Assembly: GCF_026616195.1 (NCBI RefSeq)
Contig: NZ_JANHDH010000001.1
Span: 372,001-436,000, forward strand
Source: Haloarchaeobius amylolyticus
GTDB lineage: Archaea; Halobacteriota; Halobacteria; Halobacteriales; Natrialbaceae
Reading direction: 5' to 3'
Length of the DNA stretch: 64,000 nucleotides
Shown: positions 50,261-58,672 of the stretch, piece by piece
Numbering within the stretch: the stretch's first letter is position 1
Layout of the letters: every line of letters begins with the position of its first letter
Made by a program: the position numbers and the translations under genes
Notes under the pieces: model-generated
Seen by the model: the letters and a program-made list of their open reading frames with translations, nothing else
What the model was told of the DNA's origin: nothing
Databases searched by the model: none

Positions 50261-50872
50261 ATGGTCCAGTTCCGCTTCGCCGACGGCGAGTTGAAGGACC
50301 TCGGTATCGCGTGGATCGCGCTGTCGGTCGCGTTCGGTATCCTCATCATCGGCCCGAGCGCCATCACCCGAATCGACCCGGCCGCCGCGCTCGACCTGCT
50401 GCTGTTCGCGGCGGTCACGGCCGGCATCGGCTTCCTGCTGCACGAACTCGCGCACAAGTTCACCGCGATGCACTTCGGCTACCCGGCGGAGTTCCGCGCC
50501 GACTACAACATGCTGCTGCTCGCGGTGTTCAGCGCGATGGTCGGCTTCCTGTTCGCCGCGCCCGGCGCGGTCTACCACCCGCGGACCAGCGAGAAGGAGA
50601 GCGGCCTCATCGCCCTCGCGGGGCCACTCACGAACGTCGCGCTCGTCATCGTGTTCTTCCCGCTGCTCGCGTTCGGGGGCGTGCTCGGCCGAATCGGCGC
50701 CTTCGGGGTCTTCATCAACGCCTTCCTCGCCGGCTTCAACATGATCCCCTACGGCCCCCTCGACGGCCGGAAGGTGCTGCGCTGGAGCAAGCCCACGTTC
50801 GCCCTGACGTTCCTGCTCTGTGGCGGGCTCGGCTTCGCGGCCTTCTTCGGCTTCTTTCCCACGCCGTTCTGA
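50261..50872 (+). CDS. M50-family membrane metalloprotease (site-2-protease-like)
   Basis: A 203-aa membrane protein. FLLHELAHKFTAMHFGYPAE carries the HExxH zinc site inside a helix, and NMIPYGPLDGRKVLRWSKPT supplies the third ligand Asp in an N/L-x-P-x-x-x-x-D-G pattern. A short six-helix form without a PDZ domain is seen. It probably cleaves within the membrane. Starting two bases after the traB stop implies co-translation, so the two putative proteases likely share a substrate or pathway. Confidence 0.91.
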   Translation: MVQFRFADGELKDLGIAWIALSVAFGILIIGPSAITRIDPAAALDLLLFAAVTAGIGFLLHELAHKFTAMHFGYPAEFRADYNMLLLAVFSAMVGFLFAAPGAVYHPRTSEKESGLIALAGPLTNVALVIVFFPLLAFGGVLGRIGAFGVFINAFLAGFNMIPYGPLDGRKVLRWSKPTFALTFLLCGGLGFAAFFGFFPTPF

Positions 50873-50951
50873 CAGGTCGGTGCCTCCCTCGTATTGAGGT
50901 TTCTCCCGGGTGAGTAGTCAGTATTTCTACTCTCGGCCCCTCTTGTCTCCC

Positions 50952-52289
50952 ATGAGTGTCAGTAGACGTACCGTGCTACAGGGGGGTGGCCTCGCGGCGG
51001 TGCTCTCGCTGGCCGGCTGCCTCGAAGGGTTCGCCTTCGGGGGCGGCAGCGGCAGCCCAAAGATGTCGGGTCCGACGACCAACTTCGTGTACGACCACAG
51101 CGACCTGCTCGAGGGGAACCTCTCCTTCTTCATGCAACTCGATGGGTCGGCGCTGGGGACCACCCGCGTCCCGAGCGACACCGACGAGCGCATCGAGGAC
51201 TCGGTCGACGCGGTCGGCTCGGTCGACGAGCTGCTGGCCGTCGGCTACGTGAAGTCAGGCTCGAAGCAGCAGGCGGGTGGGACCCTGCTCGCCCGCGGCT
51301 CGGTCGACTCGGGGGCGGTCGCGACCGACCTCGTCCGGAAGGGCCTGCGTGATGCGGGCGACCACGCCGGCTACGACGTCTACCGGGCGGACGTGACCGG
51401 CGGCATCGACGTGGCGACCGCGGTCGCGGGGGATGCCATCGTCTACGGGGTCGGCTCGCCGGCGGTCCCGGCGGTCGACGCGGTGACGACGATGATCGAC
51501 GCCGGCCGCGGGAAGGCGGGTCGCCAGCTCGACCAGAGCAAGCGCGCGAAGGCGCTGGTCGACCGCTACGCCTCGCGGGAGACGCCGCCGACGGGCTACT
51601 TCGTCGTCGAACTCGACGACAAGGCGGTCGACGACATGTTCCCGTCGCTCGACGACGGCGTCCGGGACCTGTTCCGGGGCGCCAGCGCCGCCGGGTTCGC
51701 CTTCGACGTGAGCGGCGGTGGGACCACCGTCGAGGCGCTGTTCCTCTACGACACGCCGAACGGGGTCGCCGCGGGCACGGCTGCCGCGGAGGCGCTGCTC
51801 GGCCGCATGGCCGGTGACGACCCGAACCTGCCGGCGCCGCTGGTCGGCGCGTGGAACGCGAAGGCGTCGAGCAGCGACTCGGCCGTCGCGGTCACCTTCG
51901 GCACCGAGACGGCGTCGCTGTGGTCGCTCGTGACCGGGCCCTTCCTCGGTCTGGCGGCCCGCCTGACCGACATCGACACCTCGGCGGCCCCGAACGTCGG
52001 GTTCTCGTACCGCTACCGGGACGACGCCCGGGTGACCATCACCCACGAGGCCGGTGACGCCTTCCAGGACGTGAAGGTCGTCTACACCAGTTTCGGCGAG
52101 CGCGTGACCGAGGACTGGAAGAAGAAGGGTGACGTGGTCATGGGCGACAAGTACACCACGAAGAACGGGGTCAGTTTCGACGAACCGCTGCAGATCATCT
52201 GGTACGGCGGGAACGTCCCCATCATCATCGGCCAGTACGACCCGACGGCGGACGACGACGAGGAGGAAGAGACGGACGAGTCGGCCTGA
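50952..52289 (+). CDS. Large Tat-type lipoprotein, function unknown
   Basis: A 445-aa exported lipoprotein. The signal is SRRTVLQGGGLAAVLSLAGC (twin Arg, lipobox Cys), then a Gly/Ser-rich tether. Beyond it is a long domain with SGPTTNFVYDHSDLLEGNLS and repeated YFVVELDDKAVDDM-type strands, ending in a strongly acidic tail (DPTADDDEEEETDESA). I recognise no catalytic motif. Starts at ATG 50952 rather than 42 bases earlier because that places the Arg pair at residues 5-6. Confidence 0.8.
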   Translation: MSVSRRTVLQGGGLAAVLSLAGCLEGFAFGGGSGSPKMSGPTTNFVYDHSDLLEGNLSFFMQLDGSALGTTRVPSDTDERIEDSVDAVGSVDELLAVGYVKSGSKQQAGGTLLARGSVDSGAVATDLVRKGLRDAGDHAGYDVYRADVTGGIDVATAVAGDAIVYGVGSPAVPAVDAVTTMIDAGRGKAGRQLDQSKRAKALVDRYASRETPPTGYFVVELDDKAVDDMFPSLDDGVRDLFRGASAAGFAFDVSGGGTTVEALFLYDTPNGVAAGTAAAEALLGRMAGDDPNLPAPLVGAWNAKASSSDSAVAVTFGTETASLWSLVTGPFLGLAARLTDIDTSAAPNVGFSYRYRDDARVTITHEAGDAFQDVKVVYTSFGERVTEDWKKKGDVVMGDKYTTKNGVSFDEPLQIIWYGGNVPIIIGQYDPTADDDEEEETDESA

Positions 52290-52334
52290 GACGGCCGGTT
52301 CCGGTCCGCGGCAACCCGGCCCGGACCGACCCGC

Positions 52335-52631
52335 TTATTTCAGCGTGACCCAGGTCAGGAACACCAGCGCGACGAGTTGCAGCCCCCGGAGGACCGCGAC
52401 GGACTGCTGGACGGCGGCCGATTCGCCGTAGAACATCTGCATGCTGAAGAAGAAGTACAGCGCGGTGGCGTTCTCCAGCAGCAGGACCACCGCGAACGCG
52501 ATGAGCCCGAGCGTCAGCGACGTCCTGAACGTCCGGTAGTTCTTGACCCAGACCGCCGTCAGCACTGCCAGCAGTACAACGTTGATAGCCGCGAACGCGC
52601 TCGCGATCGCGAGTGTCTGTCCCATTGCCAT
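52335..52631 (-). CDS. Small three-helix membrane protein paired with an ArsR-type regulator
   Basis: A 98-aa membrane protein with three helices (TLAIASAFAAINVVLLAVLT, LGLIAFAVVLLLENATALYF and LQLVALVFLTWVTLK). The start follows the upstream HTH gene's stop by only two bases. Pairs of this kind, a winged-helix protein plus a small membrane protein, are frequent in haloarchaea. The role of the membrane part is not known; it could sense or buffer the regulator. Confidence 0.8.
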   Translation of the reverse strand: MAMGQTLAIASAFAAINVVLLAVLTAVWVKNYRTFRTSLTLGLIAFAVVLLLENATALYFFFSMQMFYGESAAVQQSVAVLRGLQLVALVFLTWVTLK

Positions 52632-52633
52632 AG

Positions 52634-52909
52634 TCAGTCCATGTGTTGGATTATCTCCTCGAACGTCTCCCGGTGGTGTTCGAACTGGTCGGTGAGGAAG
52701 TACAGCGCGCCGTAGTCGTCGCCGCCCTTCTCCACGACGTTGTGGTCGAGCAGCATGTCGAGGTGGTGTCGGACCGTGTTGTAGTCCACCTCGATGTGCT
52801 CGGAGAGCTGGTTGGCGTTGCGCGGTCGCTCCGAGAGCGCCCGGATGATCCGGACGCGGTTCGTGCCGCCGCGCGTGCCCACCAGCAGGTACCACAGCGC
52901 CTTCTCCAT
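52634..52909 (-). CDS. ArsR-family winged-helix regulator
   Basis: A 91-aa DNA-binding protein: RIIRALSERPRNANQLSEHI, then EVDYNTVRHHLDMLLDHNVV and a wing (GALYFLTDQF). The recognition helix TVRHHLDMLL is clear. There is no Cys cluster, so it is unlikely to sense metals. It forms a two-gene operon with the small membrane protein that follows. Confidence 0.88.
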   Translation of the reverse strand: MEKALWYLLVGTRGGTNRVRIIRALSERPRNANQLSEHIEVDYNTVRHHLDMLLDHNVVEKGGDDYGALYFLTDQFEHHRETFEEIIQHMD

Positions 52910-52982
52910 CGATTCCTGTCTGTCCCGTGCACGACCTGCCTACTTAGTGACACCGTTCCGCGCCACCTGCCCGACACCCGGG

Positions 52983-54491
52983 TCACCCACTCACCGTCTT
53001 GCGCACCCACCCTGTCGCGCCGCTGGGGTACGACTGCGAGTACTCCTCGGGCTGGACCGCCCCGGTCCCGTCGACGGCACGGACGACGACCTCCGTCTCG
53101 CCCCCGGGCGTGAACCGGTGGCGCCACATGCGCCAGACGTCCTCGCCCGGCAGGGGCTCGGACAGCTCGGCGTCGGTCCAGGTGTCGCCGCCGTCGGTCG
53201 AGACCTCGACGCGGTCGACCCCGCGGGTGCCGGCGTAGGCGTGGCCCGCGACCTCGACGGCGCCGTCCGCGAGTTCGTTCGTGGCGTGGAGCTTCGCGAC
53301 CGTCTCGACCGGGCCGGTCCCGTGCCAGCCGCGCTTCTCCCAGTAGCCGTCGACCGCCTCGTCGAGGAACTCGAGTTCGGTGATCCACTTCACGTTCACC
53401 TCGCCCCAGTGGCCCGGGACGAGCAGCCTGACGGGGCGGCCGTGCTGCTTCGGGAGCCCCATCCCGTTCATCCCGTACGCGAGGAAGCCCTCCTTCAGGG
53501 CGGCGTATGGGAACTGGACGAAGTAGCCGTCGGCGGCGCGGGCCATCACGCAGCCGCAGTCGCTGGAGACGCCGGCCTCCTCGATGAGGGCCGCGATGGG
53601 GATGCCGGTCCAGAGCGCGTTGTCCATCTTGTGGCCGTTCAGGCTCTCGCCGACACAGCGCAGGGTGACGAAGCGGTGCTCCGGTTCGCGACCCGTGAGT
53701 TCGTCGTAGTCGAGCGTCACCTCCTGGTCGACTTCGCCGGTCACGGTGAGGGTCCATTTATCGGGGTCGGGCGAGGGGTCGAACGAGTTGATGTCCGTCT
53801 CGTAGAACTCGCCGATGGGCGTGACGAGGCCGCCGAGGCCGGCCACGTCGAACGACTGCGCCGCGGCGTCGTTCAGTAGCTCGTCGGTGTCCGACTTCGT
53901 GGCGAGTTCCTCGGTGGCCTCACCGGTCTTCGGGGCGCTACCGCCGATGGCGGACCCGAGGCCGGCGTAGGCCGCCGTCCCGAGGAAGACACCGACGAGC
54001 CGCCGGCGCGCCGGGTCGGCCCGGGCGTCGGGGTGCGTGGAATCGCCGGCGGCGGTCCCGGAGAGGCCGAGGGTACCGGCGGCGAGGACGATGCCGGCCG
54101 AGAGGCCGGCGGCGACCGCGGGGCCGAGTGCGCCGGTCGTGCCGGCGAGGAGGGCCGCGACGATGGTACCCGTGGCGACGGGCGCCAGCAGGGGCTGGGC
54201 GAGGCGGCGCGAGAGGGCGAGCGCCAGCAGGGACGGAACTGCGAGGCCGGCCACCGCGATGGCGATGGCCAGTCCGATGTGCAGGACGTGGCCGGCCGAG
54301 CCGAGGTACTGGATGGCGTACCTGACGACGACGTCCGGCGTCGCGTTCACCACCGCGGCGTCTATCGGGGCGACCACGAACGACTGGCGCGACCAGCCGG
54401 CGAGGGCGTACGAGCCCACGACGGCGGCCACGCCGGCCAGCGCCGCGAGGACGAGGTCGGGTCGGCTCGGTATCGGTGTTCGGTCTCGCAT
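52983..54491 (-). CDS. Membrane-tethered molybdopterin oxidoreductase (sulfite oxidase family)
   Basis: A 502-aa enzyme. Residues 1-150 hold about four membrane helices, then ARRRLVGVFLGTAAYAG at about 162-178, a hydrophobic span preceded by Arg that resembles an internal Tat-type anchor. The sulfite oxidase-type domain follows: FVTLRCVGESLNGHK carries the Mo-binding Cys near residue 279, and the C-terminal dimer domain has GVDRVEVSTDGGDTWTDAEL. The catalytic part is probably outside the cell. The reaction may involve sulfite or sulfoxides. ATG at 54491 gives MRDRTPIPSRPDL. Confidence 0.9.
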   Translation of the reverse strand: MRDRTPIPSRPDLVLAALAGVAAVVGSYALAGWSRQSFVVAPIDAAVVNATPDVVVRYAIQYLGSAGHVLHIGLAIAIAVAGLAVPSLLALALSRRLAQPLLAPVATGTIVAALLAGTTGALGPAVAAGLSAGIVLAAGTLGLSGTAAGDSTHPDARADPARRRLVGVFLGTAAYAGLGSAIGGSAPKTGEATEELATKSDTDELLNDAAAQSFDVAGLGGLVTPIGEFYETDINSFDPSPDPDKWTLTVTGEVDQEVTLDYDELTGREPEHRFVTLRCVGESLNGHKMDNALWTGIPIAALIEEAGVSSDCGCVMARAADGYFVQFPYAALKEGFLAYGMNGMGLPKQHGRPVRLLVPGHWGEVNVKWITELEFLDEAVDGYWEKRGWHGTGPVETVAKLHATNELADGAVEVAGHAYAGTRGVDRVEVSTDGGDTWTDAELSEPLPGEDVWRMWRHRFTPGGETEVVVRAVDGTGAVQPEEYSQSYPSGATGWVRKTVSG

Positions 54492-54623
54492 CTCCACTGG
54501 ATGGGAGGCAGGGGGTGTAGAAAGGGATTTTTCGAACTGTCACCAGAATCCTTCTAGAATTCGTCGGGGCGACCCCGGCCGGACACCGGTGGGCTTTTGC
54601 GCGTTCACGTGGCGCGAACTCGT

Positions 54624-55607
54624 ATGACCGAGGACGAGGACGAACTCACCTACGCCGACGCCGGCGTGGACATCGAGGAGAGCGAGGCGGCGACGGCGGC
54701 GCTACTGAACGCGGTCGGGAACGTCGTCGACACCGAGTACGCGGGCCTGCTGGACATCGGCGACCAGTACCTCGGCCTGGCGACCGACGGGGTCGGGACG
54801 AAACTGCTCGTCGCGGAGGCGCTTGGCGACTACTCCACCGTGGGCATCGACTGCATGGCGATGAACGCGAACGACCTCGTCGCGGCCGGGGTCAAGCCGG
54901 TCGCGTTCGTGGACTACCTCGCGGTGGACGAGCCGACCGAGGAGTTCGCCGAGCAGGTCGGCGAGGGCCTCGCCGAGGCCGCCGACCGCGCCGACGTGGC
55001 GCTCCTTGGCGGCGAGACGGCGGTCATGCCCGAGGTCGTCTCCGGGCTGGACCTCGCGGGCACCTGCGCCGGGCTCGCGACGAAGGAGGCCGTCTTCGAC
55101 GGCGAGGCACAGGTCGGCGACAGGCTCGTCGCGTGGCCCTCCTCGGGCATCCACTCGAACGGGCTCACCCTCGCGCGCAAGGCAGTCCAGCGCGAGTACG
55201 ACTACGACGACCCCTTCCCGCCCGCCGAGGACGACCGCACCATCGGCGAGGAGCTCCTGGAACCGACCCGCATCTACACCGACCTGCTCGAACCCATGCA
55301 CGAACACGGCGTCCACGCGGCCGCCCACGTCACCGGCGGTGGCTGGACGAACCTCCTCCGGATGGGCGAGTTCGAGTACGACATCACCGAGCCCTTCGGC
55401 GCGCCGGCCATCTTCGGCCTCGTGCAGGACCTCGGGAACGTCTCGCCCGAGGAGATGTACCGCACCTTCAACATGGGCACCGGCTTCGTCGCGGCGGTCC
55501 CCGCCGAGGAGGCCGAGGCGCTGGCCGACGCCACCGAGGACGGGAAGGTCATCGGCGAGGTCACCGAGGGCGCGAGCGTCGAGGTCCGCGGCCTCTCGCT
55601 GGACTGA
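54624..55607 (+). CDS. purM: Phosphoribosylformylglycinamidine cyclo-ligase
   Basis: A 327-aa purine synthesis enzyme that converts FGAM to AIR using ATP. It has the family order: LTYADAGVDIEESEAATAAL, LATDGVGTKLLVAEALG, VGIDCMAMNANDLVAAGVKP, LLGGETAVMP and AHVTGGGWTNLLRMG. The length is normal. GGGCTTTTGCGCG about 28 bases upstream is a weak promoter candidate. It stands alone here; haloarchaeal pur genes are usually scattered. Confidence 0.95.
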   Translation: MTEDEDELTYADAGVDIEESEAATAALLNAVGNVVDTEYAGLLDIGDQYLGLATDGVGTKLLVAEALGDYSTVGIDCMAMNANDLVAAGVKPVAFVDYLAVDEPTEEFAEQVGEGLAEAADRADVALLGGETAVMPEVVSGLDLAGTCAGLATKEAVFDGEAQVGDRLVAWPSSGIHSNGLTLARKAVQREYDYDDPFPPAEDDRTIGEELLEPTRIYTDLLEPMHEHGVHAAAHVTGGGWTNLLRMGEFEYDITEPFGAPAIFGLVQDLGNVSPEEMYRTFNMGTGFVAAVPAEEAEALADATEDGKVIGEVTEGASVEVRGLSLD

Positions 55608-55610
55608 CGG

Positions 55611-55823
55611 TCAGTTCGAGTCGGCCGGATACACCCGTTTCAGGTACGTCATCACCGCCCCACCCCCGACGACCAGTGCGGCGCCCAGCCCGAACAGGGG
55701 CAACACGGCCCCGATGACCGGGACGGTCAGTTCTCCCCGTACGACGAGGGCGTACAGCAGCAGGAACGCCCCGGCGATGATGGTGATACCGGCCGCGTCG
55801 CGGACGCGATTCTCCGAGACCAT
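55611..55823 (-). CDS. Small two-helix membrane protein
   Basis: A 70-aa protein with two hydrophobic segments (AGITIIAGAFLLLYALVV and VIGAVLPLFGLGAALVVGGG) and a basic/polar end (YLKRVYPADSN). Clean ATG at 55823 with CAATAAAC upstream. It converges on purM. No family recognised. Confidence 0.72.
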   Translation of the reverse strand: MVSENRVRDAAGITIIAGAFLLLYALVVRGELTVPVIGAVLPLFGLGAALVVGGGAVMTYLKRVYPADSN

Positions 55824-55931
55824 ACCAGTTTATTGCCATTGGAAATACAAAGTGTTTGGTCCCGCACCGGAACTGCTCGCGCCGTGGGTCGGTCGGTCAC
55901 CGGAACCGTCCCAGAAACAGCACAGACCGGC

Positions 55932-56126
55932 CTACATCACCGATTCGGCGTAGAAGCGCACCAGCCGACACTCCGGACAGACGTGCGCGACGACGGGATT
56001 CCCCTCCATGCTCAGGGCCCCGAACAGGCCGCCGCCGGCCTCGACGCGGATGTCCTCGGACCCCTCGCTGGTCCCGTAGTCGGTCTCGACGAGTCCCACG
56101 TCGCAGTCCGGACAGTAGTGTGTCAT
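55932..56126 (-). CDS. 64-aa zinc-ribbon protein
   Basis: A small protein, MTHYCPDCDVGLVETDYGTS at the start and VAHVCPECRLVRFYAESVM at the end. The two CPxC knuckles lie about 43 residues apart and probably bind one zinc. Such zinc-ribbon microproteins are abundant in haloarchaea. TTTTTATCC upstream of the ATG serves as a promoter candidate. Confidence 0.83.
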   Translation of the reverse strand: MTHYCPDCDVGLVETDYGTSEGSEDIRVEAGGGLFGALSMEGNPVVAHVCPECRLVRFYAESVM

Positions 56127-56222
56127 GGGAGACGTTGGCGCGCGACGGATAAAAACCTCTCAGCGGAAACGCACCCCGCACGCGGCCGCGAACCGCCCGA
56201 GAGCGGTGCGATGCTTGCAGGG

Positions 56223-56771
56223 TCAGGACAGGTGCGTGGCGATGTCGGCCTCGGTGATGATGCCGACCATCTCGCCCTCCTCCTTGACGATGACCGCGTC
56301 GTGGAGTTCGAGCAGGTTGTCGATGCTGTCGAGGGTGGCGTCGCGACCGACCGTGCTGTAGCTCTCGTTCATGACCTCGGCGACGGGCAGCTCCTCGATG
56401 TCGCGGTCCTCGCGGTGGAGCCGGATGTCGCTGTTCGAGATGAGACCGACGGGGGTGCCGCGCTCGTCCACGACGGGCAGCTGGGAGTAGCCCTGCTCGC
56501 CCATGATGTCGATGGCGCGCCCGACGCTGTCGTCCATCCGGACGAACTCCAGTTCCTCGTGCATCACGTCCTCGGCGCGCTTGATCTCGCCCTCGGCCTC
56601 GTTGAGTGCCTCGACGATGCGCCGCAGCGTCGAGAGTCGCGGGTCCACGTCACCACCCTCGATGCGGGCGATGAGCGGCTGTGAGACCTCGGCGGCGTCG
56701 GCGAGTTCGCTCTGGGTGAGGTCGAGCCCCTTGCGACGTTCGCGGAGGTCTGTCGGGGTGGGAAGCTCCAT
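56223..56771 (-). CDS. HTH (XRE-type) plus two CBS domains regulator
   Basis: A 182-aa transcription regulator. The N-terminal HTH is LRERRKGLDLTQSELADAAE followed by VSQPLIARIEGGDVDPRLST; two CBS domains occupy residues 65-182 (AEDVMHEELEFVRMDDSVGR, and VAEVMNESYSTVGRDATLDS). CBS pairs bind adenine nucleotides, so this protein may couple energy state to transcription. Its promoter carries a perfect inverted repeat over the TATA box, consistent with autoregulation. Confidence 0.92.
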   Translation of the reverse strand: MELPTPTDLRERRKGLDLTQSELADAAEVSQPLIARIEGGDVDPRLSTLRRIVEALNEAEGEIKRAEDVMHEELEFVRMDDSVGRAIDIMGEQGYSQLPVVDERGTPVGLISNSDIRLHREDRDIEELPVAEVMNESYSTVGRDATLDSIDNLLELHDAVIVKEEGEMVGIITEADIATHLS

Positions 56772-56779
56772 ACAACCCG

Positions 56780-56794
56780 ATAACCCCCGGTTAT
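56780..56794. promoter_or_regulatory. Inverted repeat overlapping the TATA box of the HTH-CBS gene
   Basis: ATAACC-CCC-GGTTAT, with perfectly matching arms, lies 9-23 bases upstream of the start. The minus-strand TATA element (TTATTTTATAACC, about 56789-56801) overlaps one arm. A bound HTH dimer would block TBP, the classic arrangement for autorepression. Confidence 0.6.
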
Positions 56795-56813
56795 AAAATA
56801 AGCTTTCGGGGTC

Positions 56814-57173
56814 CTACGCGTCCTCGTCCTCTTCGCGCTCGATGGTCTCGACGACCTTCAGGGGGACGTCCCGGAGCGCGCCGCCGACCTCGCTCTTGGC
56901 GATGCGCTGGGCGTGTTCCTCGCTGTCGGCGTTGAAGACCTCCATCTCGAGCACGAGGCCGACGAGCGCGGTATCGGCAGCGATGTAGGCGGAGTCGAAG
57001 TCCTCGCCACAGGCCGGACAGCCCGTGAGCCCGACGTTCACCTCGACGTAGTCCTTCCCCTCGTTGTTGAGGCGCTTGCCGGCCTCGCTCACCGCGACGC
57101 CGATGGCGTCGTCGATGTTGTCCACGTCTCGCACCAACCAGGCGGCTTCCATCGCAACCAGATAATTGCTCAT
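56814..57173 (-). CDS. UPF0212 (DUF555) family protein
   Basis: A 119-aa soluble archaeal protein. MSNYLVAMEAAWLVRDVDNI is the typical start, and GLTGCPACGEDFDSAYIAAD carries a CxxC metal knuckle conserved in the family. The function is unknown, though the family is widespread in Euryarchaeota. ATG at 57173 is used since the frame upstream is Arg-rich and unlike protein. Confidence 0.92.
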   Translation of the reverse strand: MSNYLVAMEAAWLVRDVDNIDDAIGVAVSEAGKRLNNEGKDYVEVNVGLTGCPACGEDFDSAYIAADTALVGLVLEMEVFNADSEEHAQRIAKSEVGGALRDVPLKVVETIEREEDEDA

Positions 57174-57470
57174 ACCGCGACCATTGGGCCGCAGCAAGGC
57201 TTGCTTTGTGGTTCGTCCTGCCCCGCCGACGCGAGCGACCGCCGACCGTCCCGTCGCGCAAGCCGAGCGTATTATTCTCATAAGTTACGGGAATCCCGGC
57301 CATGCCTGAGCGATGAGAGACCGAAATCCCGCCGAGATTCGCACCTCCAGTTGGATAGAAGCAAAGTCGAATTGAATCGCACGACTGCGTCGGGGTGCGT
57401 CCGCATCGCACGGCGCTGTCTGGCAGGAACAGTTATATACTGGCTGGTCACTGGCTTCAGGCGAAGGCAG
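57174..57470. other. Intergenic region between UPF0212 and a small membrane protein
   Basis: About 300 bases with two AT-richer patches: near 57268-57285 (GTATTATTCTCATAAGTTAC) and near 57430-57440 (AACAGTTATATACTGG). The latter is a strong TATA element about 35 bases before ATG 57471. Nothing else was seen. Confidence 0.5.
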
Positions 57471-57644
57471 ATGATCGACCGGGCCACCCAAGCCGCCCTG
57501 TTCGCACTGTACCAGACCAGCATCGCACTCGGCATCGTGCTGATGCCGCTTGCACTCGCGATGCGTCGCTTCGGCGTGTCGCTGCCGGTGCACCGGCTCG
57601 TCGAGCGGTTCGGCGGTGCCTACGAGGAGACCGCTGCGAACTGA
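57471..57644 (+). CDS. Small conserved haloarchaeal membrane protein
   Basis: A 57-aa protein, MIDRATQAALFALYQTSIAL at the start, one hydrophobic helix (LGIVLMPLALAMRRFG), and the amphipathic end VHRLVERFGGAYEETAAN. I recall similar short haloarchaeal proteins with RATQAALFALYQ. The upstream TTATATAC box supports expression. Function unknown. Confidence 0.75.
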   Translation: MIDRATQAALFALYQTSIALGIVLMPLALAMRRFGVSLPVHRLVERFGGAYEETAAN

Positions 57645-57711
57645 GCACGACACACGACCACCGATTCTCTCGGACCCACGGAGCGAGCCGCCGCCATCGG
57701 CAACGCCGCCC

Positions 57712-57718
57712 TTTTATA
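57712..57718 (+). promoter_or_regulatory. TATA box of psmB
   Basis: TTTTATA within CCCTTTTATACC is centred about 29 bases upstream of ATG 57744, giving a leaderless or nearly leaderless proteasome transcript. Confidence 0.65.
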
Positions 57719-57743
57719 CCGGGGCGCGTGTTAGTGCCGACCA

Positions 57744-58472
57744 ATGCGAACGCCACGCGCGGACGACCCACAGATTCCGGACGCACTCTCGCTCGAACCG
57801 GTCGACCCCTACACGCCACAGGTGGGGTCGCTCCCGGAGACCGAGGTCGAGGAGGCGGACCTCGAGAACGTCTCGAAGACCGGGACGACCACGGTCGGCA
57901 TCACCACCGAGGAGGGCGTCGTCATCGCCACCGACATGCGCGCCTCCCTCGGCGGCATCTTCGTCTCGAACAAGGACGTCCAGAAGGTCGAACAGGTCCA
58001 CCCGACCGCGGCGCTCACCCTCGTCGGCAGCGTCGGCGGCGCCCAGTCGTTCATCCGCTCCCTGCGCGCCGAGGCCAACCTCTACGAGGCCCGTCGCGGC
58101 GAGGAGATGTCCATGCAGGCCCTCTCGACGCTCGCGGGCAACTTCGCCCGCGGCGGCCCCTTCTTCGCCATCAACCCCATCCTCGGCGGCGTCGACGACG
58201 ACGGGCACCACGTCTACTCCATCGACCCCGCCGGCGGCGTCATGCGCGACGACTACACCGTCACCGGCTCCGGCATGATGGTCGCCCACGGCCTGCTCGA
58301 ACAGGAGTACGAGGACGACCTCTCGAACGAGGAGGCCAAGACCGTCGCGGCGCGCGCGGTCCGCTCGGCCGCCGAGCGCGACACCGGCTCCGGCAACGGC
58401 GTCTTCCTCGCCGAGGTGACCGGTGAGGGCGTCGACATCCGCGGGCACAAGGACTTCGACGAGGTCTGCTGA
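57744..58472 (+). CDS. psmB: Proteasome beta subunit
   Basis: A 242-aa proteasome core subunit. A propeptide of 47 residues ends KTG, and autocleavage before TTTVGITTEEGVVIATDMRA exposes Thr48 as the nucleophile. The catalytic Asp (ATDMRA) and Lys (VSNKDVQKVEQ) and the SGSGMMVAHGLLE segment are present. It forms the central rings of the 20S proteasome with alpha subunits encoded elsewhere. Its stop is 200 bases before the first SipW-type gene. Confidence 0.96.
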   Translation: MRTPRADDPQIPDALSLEPVDPYTPQVGSLPETEVEEADLENVSKTGTTTVGITTEEGVVIATDMRASLGGIFVSNKDVQKVEQVHPTAALTLVGSVGGAQSFIRSLRAEANLYEARRGEEMSMQALSTLAGNFARGGPFFAINPILGGVDDDGHHVYSIDPAGGVMRDDYTVTGSGMMVAHGLLEQEYEDDLSNEEAKTVAARAVRSAAERDTGSGNGVFLAEVTGEGVDIRGHKDFDEVC

Positions 58473-58611
58473 CGGGACGTACCTGCGGACCGGCCGGCTC
58501 GGCTGCAAGGGGCCCCATACCACGATATAACGGATAGTTCAGCCGGTCGGTCCTATCGGTCCTGCGTGCCTACCGTTCGGTAACCTGTGCTTCTCCCCGG
58601 TCGAAGTTGCC
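58473..58611. other. Spacer between psmB and the first SipW-type gene
   Basis: No gene is seen. An AT-richer patch (CCACGATATAACGGATAG, about 58520-58538) could be promoter sequence. Confidence 0.4.
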
Positions 58612-58664
58612 CATAGGTAACCCCTGGTCTCGCGTACAGTGAATATCACCCTCAGATGGGGGTG
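58612..58664 (+). promoter_or_regulatory. Leader of SipW-type gene 1: conserved element and SD-containing hairpin
   Basis: CATAGGTAACCCC (58612-58624) is repeated upstream of gene 2. Closer to the start, CACCC (58647-58651) can pair with GGGTG (58660-58664), putting the GGTG ribosome-binding core in the 3' arm of a hairpin, 8 bases before the ATG. Confidence 0.5.
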
Positions 58665-58672
58665 GGGAACGT

